Shown here: positions 34,516 through 45,212 of the stretch, piece after piece
Position numbering within the stretch: position 1 is the stretch's first letter
How the letters are laid out: each line of letters begins with the position of its first letter
Notes under the pieces: generated by a model
What the model was told of the DNA's origin: nothing
Seen by the model: the letters and a program-made list of their open reading frames with translations, nothing else
Databases searched by the model: none
Made by a program: the position numbers and the translations under genes
From: Crotalaria pallida
Lineage: Eukaryota; Streptophyta; Magnoliopsida; Fabales; Fabaceae
Length of the DNA stretch: 64,000 nucleotides
Direction of reading: 5' to 3'
Assembly (NCBI GenBank): GCA_037953625.1
Contig: CM075654.1
Location: forward strand, 19,957,501 to 20,021,500

Positions 34516-34650
34516 TCGTTGGTACGTTGTCGTCAAACGTACGTGGAGCGTTTGAACGTTTTCGTTAAAACGTAATTTGGATCGTTTGAACGTTTTCGAT
34601 AAAACGTAAATTGAATCGTTGAGGACGTTATCGATAAACGTGAAATTTGC
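34516..34650. repeat. Four-copy ~34-bp array of ACGTTTTCGNTAAAACGT palindromes
   Basis: Four degenerate tandem units share the core ACGTTTT-CGNT-AAAACGT, able to form a 7-bp stem with a 4-base loop; the first and last are less perfect. It ends about 265 bp before the LTR gene, the same relative place as the different palindrome array of Gypsy-1. Repeated at 42764-42898. Confidence 0.75.
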
Positions 34651-34917
34651 CAAGTGCATGATATTCGTAGAATATCACAGAGGAGATTGCATTGAACATT
34701 GCATCGCATTGCATTGCACATGCATTAGAAACATACATTATTGCTTGATATTTATTGTTTATTAATTGTCGATGGATTATTTGAGTTTGCTTACTTGCTT
34801 ATGTGATCCTAATTGCTACTTGACTAATTGTGTTTGTTTATTCCTAGTTCATTTAATTATTCATTTGTACGTGAATGACACTGTCTTACTCCCTTTGTCC
34901 TATTTGTTTATTAGGTG

Positions 34918-35418
34918 ATGTCTCGATTTCTGGCATGCCTGGAGATGCGTCCCGTGAGAGGGACATGGGAGTATGAGGAGCGTAGGGCCACGTTCGAGGG
35001 GGAGGTGGAGCTGATCTTCCGCCACCCGAACCCCTTGGCGTATATGCGTCCTCGTCGGTTTCGCATACCTATGATATATGCCCAGCATGTACCTCCTGCT
35101 TTTACTTACAGACATGGTACTCCACCGCCCCAGCCTGCACGTCGTCGTTCTCACTTCCGTTTTCGACCAGCTGCTCCCACTCGCACTCCTCCTGAGATAG
35201 CTGCACCGGAGGATCCTTCCCGTCCGGGTCCATCTCGGACTGTGAGATTTGCACCATCACCGGAACGTGTGCCTCCGGTGGTTCAGGTGGACTCTGAGGA
35301 GGAGGATCCCGAGGAGGGCGAGAGTGAGCCAGCTGGGGGCGACGCTGTACAGACTGGAGGGGAGAGTGACCAGGTCGTTCCATCGACTGGGAGCCAGTGG
35401 ATGGTGGATGATATGTGA
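34918..35418 (+). CDS. LTR-encoded protein of Gypsy-2 (5' LTR copy), unknown function
   Basis: A 166-codon frame inside the LTR, from ATG 34918 just after a polypyrimidine acceptor (TTTATTAG|GTG). It begins MSRFLACLEMRP and shares with the Gypsy-1 protein the blocks TFEGEVE, HPNPL, RPRRFR and HVPP, then a Pro/Arg-rich middle (RRRSHFRFRP) and an acidic tail (DSEEEDPEEGESE). The flanking LTR DNA of the two elements is largely unalignable by eye, so the protein is what is conserved. No known retroelement domain is visible. The basic middle with an acidic tail recalls chromatin- or RNA-binding proteins, which is only a suggestion. Confidence 0.75.
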   Translation: MSRFLACLEMRPVRGTWEYEERRATFEGEVELIFRHPNPLAYMRPRRFRIPMIYAQHVPPAFTYRHGTPPPQPARRRSHFRFRPAAPTRTPPEIAAPEDPSRPGPSRTVRFAPSPERVPPVVQVDSEEEDPEEGESEPAGGDAVQTGGESDQVVPSTGSQWMVDDM

Positions 35419-35773
35419 GGTGATATGCTAGGTATTTATCATTAGTATGTAGGCTGACTTTAGTATCTTATAGAGTTTTGTGGACTGCTCTGGGTTACAC
35501 CTTATTATATATATGCATATGTGCACTGACTGAGTTTAGTAACTCAGAGTTATGATACAGTATCTTTTGATCTAAAACAATGTGACATGATGTATATTAA
35601 ATCAAACTTTCTATGTGAAATAGAATGACGTAGTTTCATGAAAGTATTTGGTTTAAATTATTTCCTATTTTTATGTACCATCATAAGAACATCAATATCA
35701 TTTCCTTAAATCGCATTAATAATATGCATTTAGCATAACATAATTCCCGTGACGACTCCGGTCGTTACACTTA

Positions 35774-35785
35774 TGGTATCAGAGC
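35774..35785 (+). other. Gypsy-2 primer-binding site
   Basis: TGGTATCAGAGC, four bases after the 5' LTR. Confidence 0.85.
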
Positions 35786-35907
35786 AATGGTCCCGACTCT
35801 TGGCTTTGGAGTATGGCCTTACACACTAACCACTAGAGTATGTCGGTATTAGAGTGTGTGTTTAGTCTTAAGATTGATTATTGATTCAGTTCATAGTGCA
35901 GGTTACT

Positions 35908-38900
35908 ATGGCTGCTAGAAACAATAATCAACTTGCTGAAGCATTAGATCGAATCTCGAGAGTATTCGAGAATATGCAACAGCACCCTGCAAGACAGCAA
36001 CCACCTAGGAACCCTGTTCCACCTGAATTTCAAGGCATCTCGGAATTTCGTCAATGTGATCCGCCAAAGTTTGGAGGAGGACATCACCCAGATGAGGCTC
36101 AAAAGTGGATTCGTGATTTGGAAAAGATTTTCCGAACCATGAATTGCACTGATAATCAAAGGGTGACTTTTGCCACCTATGTGCTGACAAATGAAGCTGA
36201 GGATTGGTGGAATCATACTACTCAACTTTTAGCTGCTGAAGGTAGAGCTGTGACTTGGAATACTTTCGTAGAGAAATTCTTCGAAAGGTATTTCCCTGAG
36301 GATATAAGAAGGAAGAAGGAAATTGAATTCCTTAAGCTGACTCAAGGGGACATGACAGTGGGAGAGTATGCTGCGAAGTTTGAGGAACTGAGCAAGTATT
36401 CTCCATACTACCATCATAACCCTGATGAGCGTTCGAAGTGTATCAAGTTTGAAGACGGACTGCGACCGGATTTGAAGTCTACTTTCGGATATCAGAATAT
36501 TCGGAGTTTTCCAACCTTGGTGAACCAATGCAGAATATATGAAGAAGACAAGAAAGTCGAAGAAGAGTTTATGCGAGCTAAAAGGAATCAGCAAGGATAT
36601 GGACCGCAGCGCCATAAGGGTAGGAATCAGCATGGTAAAGGAGGACCTTACCATCAGAAGAATAAGGGTAAAGCTGATTCAGGAGTCAAGAACCCAGCTC
36701 CTCTGTGTGACAAGTGCAAGAGGCACCATTTTGGAACCACTTGCTGGACTCCTACTTGCTTCAATTGTGGAAAGCCTGGCCATATTTCTCGTTACTGCAA
36801 AGAACCAAGGAAGGTGGAATCTGGAAATGCTGATAGAAAACCAACCAGTTTTGGGAGAGTCTTTACTCTCAGTGGTGTTGAAGCTAGCCAATCTGAAAAC
36901 TTTGTCCAAGGTAACTTTCTTCTAAATGGCCAACCTTGTAACTTTTTGTTTGATTCTGGAGCCACACATTCATTTGTTTCATATGATTGTGCTAATCGCT
37001 TAAACTTAACCATAATCAATACACCTTATAAGCTTGAAGTGTCTACTCCTACCAATCCGGTAGTTGTTACCTCTAAAGCCTGTTTGGGTTGTACCGTTCA
37101 GGTGTTAGACCGAATAACCCAAGTAGACCTTATTTGTTTGCCTCTGTCACAATTAGATGTTATCTTGGGAATGGATTGGATGTCCAAGAACCAAGTGCTC
37201 ATTGACTGTGATAGAAAAACCATTACCTATCGTGATGTGATAACCAAAGGATGCATCCAGTTAGCTTGTGCAAAGGTTGAGAAGGAAGTGAAGATCGAAG
37301 ATGTCCCTGTGATAAGGGATTTTCCTGAAATCTTTCCAGAAGAAGTCCCTGGACTGCCGCCTAAGCGTGAAATTGAGTTTAGCATCGAGTTAATTCCTGG
37401 AACTGGTCCTATCTCAATTGCACCTTATCGAATGGCGCCACCGGAGATGGCTGAGCTAAAGAAGCAAATCGAAGAGTTGCTGCAGAAGCAATTTATCAGA
37501 CCGAGTGTTTCCCCTTGGGGTGCACCGGTATTGTTTGTTAAGAAGAAAGATGGAAGCATGAGAATGTGTGTGGATTATTGGCAATTAAATAAAGTCACAG
37601 TTAAGAATAAGTATCCATTGCCGAGAATCGACGATTTAATGGATCAAGTTCGAGGAGCTGCAATCTTCTCTAAAATCGATCTGAGGTCGGGGTACCATCA
37701 GATTCGAGTTCGAGAAGAGGATATTCCAAAGACGGCATTCCGATCTCGATATGGTCATTACGAGTATGTAGTGATGCCGTTTGGATTAACCAATGCCCCT
37801 GCAGTATTTATGGATTATATGAATAGAGTCTTCCGACCTTATCTTGATTCTTTTGTAGTGGTATTCATTGATGATATACTAATCTACTCGAAGAATCCGG
37901 AAGAGCATGCAGTTCACCTTCAATTGGTGTTAGAAGTGTTGAAGGAAAATCAGTTATATGCCAAATTCTCGAAGTGTGAATTTTGGTTGGAGAAGATTAA
38001 TTTCTTAGGGCATGTGATTTCGAAAGACGGAATAGCAGTGGATCCAGCGAAAGTTGATGCTGTGTTGAAATGGGAAAGACCCCAGTCAGTTACAGAAGTG
38101 CGTAGTTTCTTGGGATTAGCTGGATACTATAGAAGATTTATTGAAGGATTTTCAAAGATTGCTCTTCCTATGACGCGTCTGACTCGTAAAGAGAAACCTT
38201 TCGTTTGGGACGAGAAGTGTGAGGATAGTTTTCAGACTTTGAAGGAAAGGTTAACATCATCTCCTGTATTAATATTGCCTGATCCACATAAAAGTTTTGA
38301 GGTATTTTGCGATGCGTCAAAACAAGGATTAGGATGTGTATTGATGCAGGAAGGTAAAGTTGTTGCTTACGCGTCAAGACAGTTGAAGACCCATGAAGAA
38401 AATTATCCTACTCATGACTTGGAATTGGCAGCAATAGTGTTTGCATTGAAGATTTGGAGACACTATCTTTATGGAACCACATTCCAAGTGTTTAGTGATC
38501 ACAAGAGTTTGAAATATCTCTTTGATCAGAAGGAGCTTAACATGAGGCAACGTCATTGGATGGAATTTTTAAAGGATTATGATTTTGAGCTTCAGTACCA
38601 TCCCGGAAAAGCCAACGTGGTAGCGGATGCGTTAAGCCGAAAGACCTTTCATTTGAGTGCTATGATGATTAAGGAGTTAGCACTAATCGAAGAATTCAGG
38701 GATCTGAGTTTAGTAATGCAACTAGAAGAAGACAACATTAAGTTGGGAATGTTGCAGATTACTAATGAGTTTTTAACTCAAATATGTGAAATGCAACAAA
38801 GGGATGTAGATCTCCAAGAAAAGAAGAAGTTATCAGCCGAAGGAAAAGAACCTGACTTTCAAGTTGGATCAGATGGAATCCTTCGATTCAAAGGACGAAT

Positions 38901-40191
38901 TTGCATTCCAAGTGACCATCAGCTGAGGAGAATGATCTTAGAGGAGGCACATAAAAGCAAGCTGAGTATCCATCCAGGATCAACCAAGATGTATCAAGAT
39001 TTGAAGAAGATATTTTGGTGGTCAGGATTAAAGAAAGATGTAGCTTCTTATGTCACATCTTGTCTGATTTGTCAAAAGGCAAAGATCGAGCATAAGAAAC
39101 CTGGTGGAGAATTAAAACCTTTGGAGATTCCCCTATGGAAATGGGATAGCATCTCTATGGATTTTGTATCTGGATTGCCTAGAACTTCGTTGGGTCATGA
39201 GGCTATTTGGGTAGTCGTAGATAGATTATCCAAATCGGCTCATTTTATACCAATAAACATGCATTATTCCTTAGAGAAGTTAACCCAACTCTATATAAAG
39301 GAGATTGTCCGTTTGCATGGTATACCTTCCAACATTGTCTCTGATCGAGATCCAAGGTTTACTTCAAGATTCTGGCAAAGTTTGCATCAGGCTTTGGGAA
39401 CGAAGCTGAGCATGAGTTCTGCATACCATCCGCAAACAGATGGGCAGTCAGAAAGGACTATTCAGACATTAGAAGATCTCCTACGAGCTTGTGTTCTGGA
39501 ATATCAAGAAAACTGGGAACAGTTGTTGCCGTTAGTGGAATTCACTTACAACAACAGCTATCATGCAAGTATTGGTATGGCACCATTTGAAGTGTTATAT
39601 GGTAGAAAATGTCAAACCCCACTATGCTGGTTCCAAGTGGGGGAGAATTCGATTATCGGTCCCGATATTGTGCTAGAGACCACCGAGAAGATCAAGATGA
39701 TTCAAGATAAGATGAAGACAGCTCAGAGTCGCCAGAAAAGCTATGCTGACCGGAGAAGAAATTCTTTGGAATTTAACGAAGGTGATCATGTATTTCTGAG
39801 AGTGGTACCGACAAAAGGAATTGGTCGTGCCCTTAAGCCGAAGAAGCTATCGACAAAATTTGTTGGGCCATATCAAATCCTGAAGAGAGTAGGTCCAGTC
39901 GCCTACCAGATTGCCTTACCCCCTTATCTTGCAAACCTCCATGATGTTTTTCATGTCTCGCAACTTCGGAAGTATGTGCATGATCCTGAAGCTGTAATTC
40001 AGATTCAACCGGATATTTTGCCAATCAAGGAGAATCTCACGCTCGAAGCTGGTCCAGTGCGAATCGAAGATCGAAGAATGAAGCAGCTTAGAGGGAAAGA
40101 GATTCCATTAGTTAGGGTTTTGTGGAATCGAGGCAATGTGTCTGAATCAAAACTTGCTATCTCGACTTTTTATCACTTGCTACTGTACTGA
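35908..40191 (+). pseudogene. Gypsy-2 gag-pol polyprotein, C-terminus replaced
   Basis: One continuous frame from ATG 35908 (MAARNNNQL). In order: gag domain; knuckle CFNCGKPGHISRYCK (about 36757-36801); protease FDSGATHSF (about 36952); RT with FIDD (37864); RNase H (DASKQGLG, about 38311); integrase with zinc finger (CLICQ about 39061), MDFVSG, SDRDPRF and the E of QSERTIQ; start of the chromodomain. Native sequence stops at about 40145, before the conserved chromodomain tail, and 15 foreign codons from Gypsy-1 LTR DNA follow to a stop. In RT the usual VDYRQLNK reads VDYWQLNK, a change at a normally conserved Arg. Most enzymes look intact, but with the chromodomain cut and the 3' region lost the copy cannot move on its own. 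Confidence 0.9.
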
Positions 40192-40763
40192 TGGGGTTTT
40201 ATTTGATGGTATGATCTATATATATATGATGTTTATTTTCCTCAGCAGTGCCCCATAAGTACTATTTTCTTCCGCGAACTCTGATTTCAGTTTATAAAGA
40301 ATTCGGCGAAACGTATATATTTTATATACTCAAATCTGACTCTAGAGGCAAATCATATGTTTAAATAATAACTACTAAGGTTTCCTATAAATAAGGACGT
40401 GCTTTCTCGAGAGTCTTTTTCAAATCTAAGATAATACTAAGCGGAATTCATGAAACGGTTTATGTCAGAAAGAGGTTTTGATTAAGCAAGTAATAATATT
40501 AAAAAGGAAAAATTTTCTAGTCCTAATTTTGATAGCAAGTAGTAAACTATTTGGAAATATTAATTATTTTCAAGTTAAAAAGAGAGCGTCACACCCTTTG
40601 GTGGTATCAGAGCATTTGTCCTGTTCCTCATGGCCCCGCAGATGCAGCTAAGTATGATATTCAATATTGATTGAATATGTTTGAGTTAGTTAGTGGTAAC
40701 ATTTATGTCTTAAAGACCTTTTTAGTAACCCAAAGCCCATAGTGCAGGTCTTTTTATGGCAAC
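40146..40763 (+). repeat. Duplicated Gypsy-1 LTR end, PBS and gag start inside Gypsy-2
   Basis: This matches 31898-32515 with constant offset 8,248, including the target-site bases gcaac. The left junction lies in a shared ATCAAAACTTGCT string, so break and copy could have used microhomology. Confidence 0.85.
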
Positions 40764-42763
40764 TGTAACACCCCAAAAATTAATCCCCGATTAGAAATTA
40801 TAATTATATGTAATTACGTTAATTATTATAAAAAAATTATAATGTGATTATAATATAATTATGATGATTAGAATATAATTATGTTTTAAAAATAAATTAA
40901 GGAATAAATAAAGGAAATTATTGTATTAAGGTAAATATTTCTTTTTGTGGAAATAAAAGAAGTATTTAATAAGTATTTGATAAGAGAAAAGAAAATAGAA
41001 TAAAATATGATATTTTGTGATTTTTGTGTCTCACTAACCGGTTAGTGAGATGAGTAACCGGTTAGTGCTCTTAGACACCTAGAACTGAGATTGTTCTGGA
41101 CAGAAATTGAAAAAGGGGAACACGTTTTTGGCCTTCCAACCAGCCACCTTAGCCTGAAAACGCGTCAATCTCTGCTGGGAATGAGTGGTGGTGAAATTGG
41201 TGACTTAAACCAAATCAAAACCACACAATCCACTCTTAACATTTCATAAAACTAAGTTCAGATTTCATTTTTCTGTTGTGGCTATCTTTGAGTTCGTTCT
41301 CTTTCTCTGAAGCACCAACACTCACAAATTCCATATCAAAACAAAGCTCTTTCATCCCTCTTGAAGTAGAAACAAATCCCATCTACTTTCGTGTACTCTA
41401 GAGGAAGTTATAGGCTTCACAACTTGACTCTGTTGATGCTGAAAAACAGAGCACGAATCTGTTCTTGGAGCTCTCTTTCTTGATTTCGTTTGGTAAGCTC
41501 CAGTTACCTTTGAGTCTCGAATTTGTTTCAATCTCAAGTTCATGTATCCTAGTTTGAATTCCAATCCTTATTCACGAATTTATTTAACTTATTCTTGTTG
41601 AAAATCTTTGATCAATACCCCCTGTTGAAACTGAAAACAGAGTTGCAGCTGAGGTGGGTTTTGCCTCAAAATCGTGTTGAACCTTTTCCTTTGCTTTCCA
41701 ATCAGTCTCAAAAGCTTCAATAGGTCAGGGAGAAGATATTCATTCGCTAGAATGATTATTAAATGGCTTGGAATGTAAAGGAGCTTTACAAGCTCAAGGG
41801 CCATAGGTTTTGAATTGGGACTTTGGATTGGAGGCCAAAATAGGACATAAAACTCATTCAAGCATGTCATATTAACTGAATACGAGCTAAAGGAACTATA
41901 AATTTGACTTGAGAAGCTCTGAAATTGATTTTGACATATTAAGTGCTAAATATGTGGTTTTATGCATACTTGAGGAATTATATATGAATCTCATGAAATT
42001 GATGTGTATAATTGATTTGAACATGTTTAAATATGTCCATATATGTTCTGTGAATGATTGATAAGGATTGAAAATGAAAGGTTTCTGAATTGGTGTTAAA
42101 AAGTGACATTTCTGTAGTGATGCTGCAGTGACTAACCGGTTACTGAAACTACTAACCGGTTAGTTACTGTAAAAATTGGAAAAGAGGGAAATTTGAATGT
42201 GAATAACCGGTTACACAACTTTCTAACCGGTTAGACACTGTTCAGAACCTGAAAAATGTATTTTTTCTTTAATCCAATATTTCCCTAATATTTTTAATTA
42301 ATTCTTTTAAAATAAAAACTATTTTTTTTATTATTTAAAAGAATGTTTGGATGTCAATTCCTTTTTAACATCAATTCAATGCCAATTAAATAATTTGAAA
42401 TCAATCCTAATAACTTGGTTGTGATTGAAATCATGCATGGTGTTATGGAGCTAAGATAAGATAATAGGAAAAGACACATTCGATTTAATTAAATCGGTAT
42501 GAGAATACGCGGAGATTAGGTTTATGACGGTGATACGTCAAATAACCGTGGGAATTAATTATAGGTAAAATAGTCCTATGATGAGTGGGTTCTGCAGACT
42601 CGACTCGGGATAATTTTACAATGACTATAATTTTATTCTATCGATCTCTCGGAGTATTTCGTGATTGCGGAGGACGGTCTTTAGTATAATTTACACATGG
42701 GTTGTAATTGTACACTTGGTGGAAAGACGTTTACTCCCAATTGCTTTTCCTATTTAGTGTGAA

Positions 42764-42898
42764 TCGTTGGTACGTTGTCGTCAAACGTACGTGGAGCGTT
42801 TGAACGTTTTCGTTAAAACGTAATTTGGATCGTTTGAACGTTTTCGATAAAACGTAAATTGAATCGTTGAGGACGTTATCGATAAACGTGAAATTTGC
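42764..42898. repeat. ACGTTTTCG palindrome array, second LTR copy
   Basis: Same as 34516-34650. Confidence 0.7.
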
Positions 42899-43165
42899 CA
42901 AGTGCATGATATTCGTAGAATATCACAGAGGAGATTGCATTGAACATTGCATCGCATTGCATTGCACATGCATTAGAAACATACATTATTGCTTGATATT
43001 TATTGTTTATTAATTGTCGATGGATTATTTGAGTTTGCTTACTTGCTTATGTGATCCTAATTGCTACTTGACTAATTGTGTTTGTTTATTCCTAGTTCAT
43101 TTAATTATTCATTTGTACGTGAATGACACTGTCTTACTCCCTTTGTCCTATTTGTTTATTAGGTG

Positions 43166-43666
43166 ATGTCTCGATTTCTGGCATGCCTGGAGATGCGTCC
43201 CGTGAGAGGGACATGGGAGTATGAGGAGCGTAGGGCCACGTTCGAGGGGGAGGTGGAGCTGATCTTCCGCCACCCGAACCCCTTGGCGTATATGCGTCCT
43301 CGTCGGTTTCGCATACCTATGATATATGCCCAGCATGTACCTCCTGCTTTTACTTACAGACATGGTACTCCACCGCCCCAGCCTGCACGTCGTCGTTCTC
43401 ACTTCCGTTTTCGACCAGCTGCTCCCACTCGCACTCCTCCTGAGATAGCTGCACCGGAGGATCCTTCCCGTCCGGGTCCATCTCGGACTGTGAGATTTGC
43501 ACCATCACCGGAACGTGTGCCTCCGGTGGTTCAGGTGGACTCTGAGGAGGAGGATCCCGAGGAGGGCGAGAGTGAGCCAGCTGGGGGCGACGCTGTACAG
43601 ACTGGAGGGGAGAGTGACCAGGTCGTTCCATCGACTGGGAGCCAGTGGATGGTGGATGATATGTGA
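43166..43666 (+). CDS. LTR-encoded protein of Gypsy-2 (second LTR copy)
   Basis: 166 codons, with a translation identical to 34918-35418 as far as I can see. Promoter, donor, palindrome array and acceptor are all present in this LTR, so it forms a complete transcription module without the rest of the element. Confidence 0.72.
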   Translation: MSRFLACLEMRPVRGTWEYEERRATFEGEVELIFRHPNPLAYMRPRRFRIPMIYAQHVPPAFTYRHGTPPPQPARRRSHFRFRPAAPTRTPPEIAAPEDPSRPGPSRTVRFAPSPERVPPVVQVDSEEEDPEEGESEPAGGDAVQTGGESDQVVPSTGSQWMVDDM

Positions 43667-44017
43667 GGTGATATGCTAGGTATTTATCATTAGTATGTAG
43701 GCTGACTTTAGTATCTTATAGAGTTTTGTGGACTGCTCTGGGTTACACCTTATTATATATATGCATATGTGCACTGACTGAGTTTAGTAACTCAGAGTTA
43801 TGATACAGTATCTTTTGATCTAAAACAATGTGACATGATGTATATTAAATCAAACTTTCTATGTGAAATAGAATGACGTAGTTTCATGAAAGTATTTGGT
43901 TTAAATTATTTCCTATTTTTATGTACCATCATAAGAACATCAATATCATTTCCTTAAATCGCATTAATAATATGCATTTAGCATAACATAATTCCCGTGA
44001 CGACTCCGGTCGTTATA

Positions 44018-44296
44018 GCAACCCGGAATCGAAATGTTACTAACGAAATGTTAGAACGAATCACAACCGTGCTGGAGGGTATGCAGCAGCAGCAGAGGCA
44101 TCAATCATCTCAGGAGAGAGCTGGTAACCCATCTGCTGGCAACATGGCGAATCATGATGCTAAGACTCTGTCGGAGTTCAGGAAGTGCAATCCACCAAGA
44201 TTTGAGGGAGGATATAGACCTGATGAGGCGAACAAGTGGTTGTACGAGATCAATAAGATCTTCCGAACTCTGGAGTATTCTGATGAGCAGAAGGTC
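44018..44296 (+). pseudogene. Gypsy-1 gag N-terminus resumed after Gypsy-2
   Basis: Continues the segment at 32346-32515: gcaacccgg onward matches 18535-18818. Here neither the TGA codon nor the 2-bp insertion of the 18532 copy is present. It breaks off at about 44296 in the gag domain and passes into an 18-bp copy of its own sequence and then unrelated plant DNA. Confidence 0.8.
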
Positions 44297-44354
44297 AATA
44301 AGATCTTCCGAATCATGATGCTTGTCTTTATGCTTGTAGTCACAATCATTCTAG

Positions 44355-44435
44355 GGACGGGAAAGACATATGGATCTTTGATGTAGATGAGACTACACTC
44401 TCTAATCTGCCATATTATGCTCAACATGGATTCGG
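44355..44435 (+). pseudogene. Single exon of a plant HAD-type acid phosphatase / VSP-like gene
   Basis: The 81-base exon encodes DGKDIWIFDVDETTLSNLPY followed by YAQHGFG. FDVDET is the HAD motif I with the nucleophilic Asp, and the whole stretch is typical of plant acid phosphatase/vegetative storage proteins (class B acid phosphatase superfamily). It is bordered by an acceptor (ATTCTAG, 44354) and a donor (GG|GTATAT, 44436); 44313-44354 looks like intron end. No further exon is visible before the copia fragment. It is a gene remnant cut by retrotransposon insertion and deletion. Confidence 0.75.
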
Positions 44436-44538
44436 GTATATATGTATGATTATCAATTTCTTTTGCTTCATTGTGTAAATCCTTCGTACACGTTGCCTTT
44501 AAGTCCCCCTCTCCTCTGCCTCTAAAAAGAGAAGTAAT
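44436..44538. other. Phosphatase intron or flank
   Basis: Pyrimidine-rich, no recognisable feature; probably intron following the exon. Confidence 0.35.
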
Positions 44539-44701
44539 TGTTAAACCATATGACCGTTGGACAAAATGACATAACTGTTCGGAAACACTGATATATAAGT
44601 ATCAGTTGAGGGAGCGGTTAAGGCACAGAGGCGAGAAAACCAAAAAGTGATCAAAGAACATAAGGGCAAACAATCAAGGAATTCAAGAGGAATTTCAAGC
44701 A

Positions 44702-45169
44702 ATGGATCCGGGTAAGTTTCCATTCATTGCAATCTATAATTATAGCAAATAAATTAGGTGAGAATCATGAATTCAAGATCCTTAATTTGCTTACAATTGG
44801 TATCAGAGCAAAGTTTCTGAATTTTTTATTCTCCGTAAATGATGTTTTCCCAAATTTTGGCCTATCATTGTTTATATATCCGCTGCACAGTAAATTTTTG
44901 GCACATCATTATTTTATTGTTTCCCAAATTTTGGCGCATACTTGAATGGGGTTTATGTACACTCTATTTTGGCGTATTATCGTATACAGAGTGTTGTCAG
45001 AGTTTTAATGCCTAATGGAGTAGTCGCCTACTGGTTCATGTTGTTTTATATATATACTTAACACAAACTAGTACTATATACAAGTAATATATACGAGTTT
45101 TATAGGATTGTTACTATATGCTATTGAATTTGTGTTGTCAAAGTTTTATATATATTATGATAGTATACC

Positions 45170-45212
<43 letters not shown>

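Larger units (their letters stand above)
32516..35769 (+). repeat. Gypsy-2 5' LTR
   Basis: Starts TGTAACACCCC, ends CGGTCGTTACA. It holds palindrome pairs (32787, 33885, 33956), a weak TATA-like string (about 32994), a donor at 33245, the block GACGGTGATACGTCAA (34278-34293), a hairpin array (34516-34650) and the LTR gene (34918-35418). Confidence 0.9.
32516..44017 (+). mobile_element. Gypsy-2: chromovirus-type element with an internal rearrangement
   Basis: Two LTRs of exactly 3,254 bp (32516-35769 and 40764-44017) are flanked by gcaac (32511-32515 and 44018-44022). The 5' half has PBS and gag-pol; pol stops being Gypsy-2 at 40145, followed by a 618-bp copy of the Gypsy-1 LTR end, PBS and gag start (40146-40763), then the second LTR. 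The second LTR ends TATA instead of TACA. No Gypsy-2 polypurine tract remains. Confidence 0.88.
40764..44017 (+). repeat. Gypsy-2 second LTR
   Basis: 3,254 bp, matching 32516-35769 with few substitutions (for example near 41044 and 41407). It is preceded by duplicated Gypsy-1 sequence instead of a Gypsy-2 polypurine tract, so in structure it resembles a solo LTR. Confidence 0.88.
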
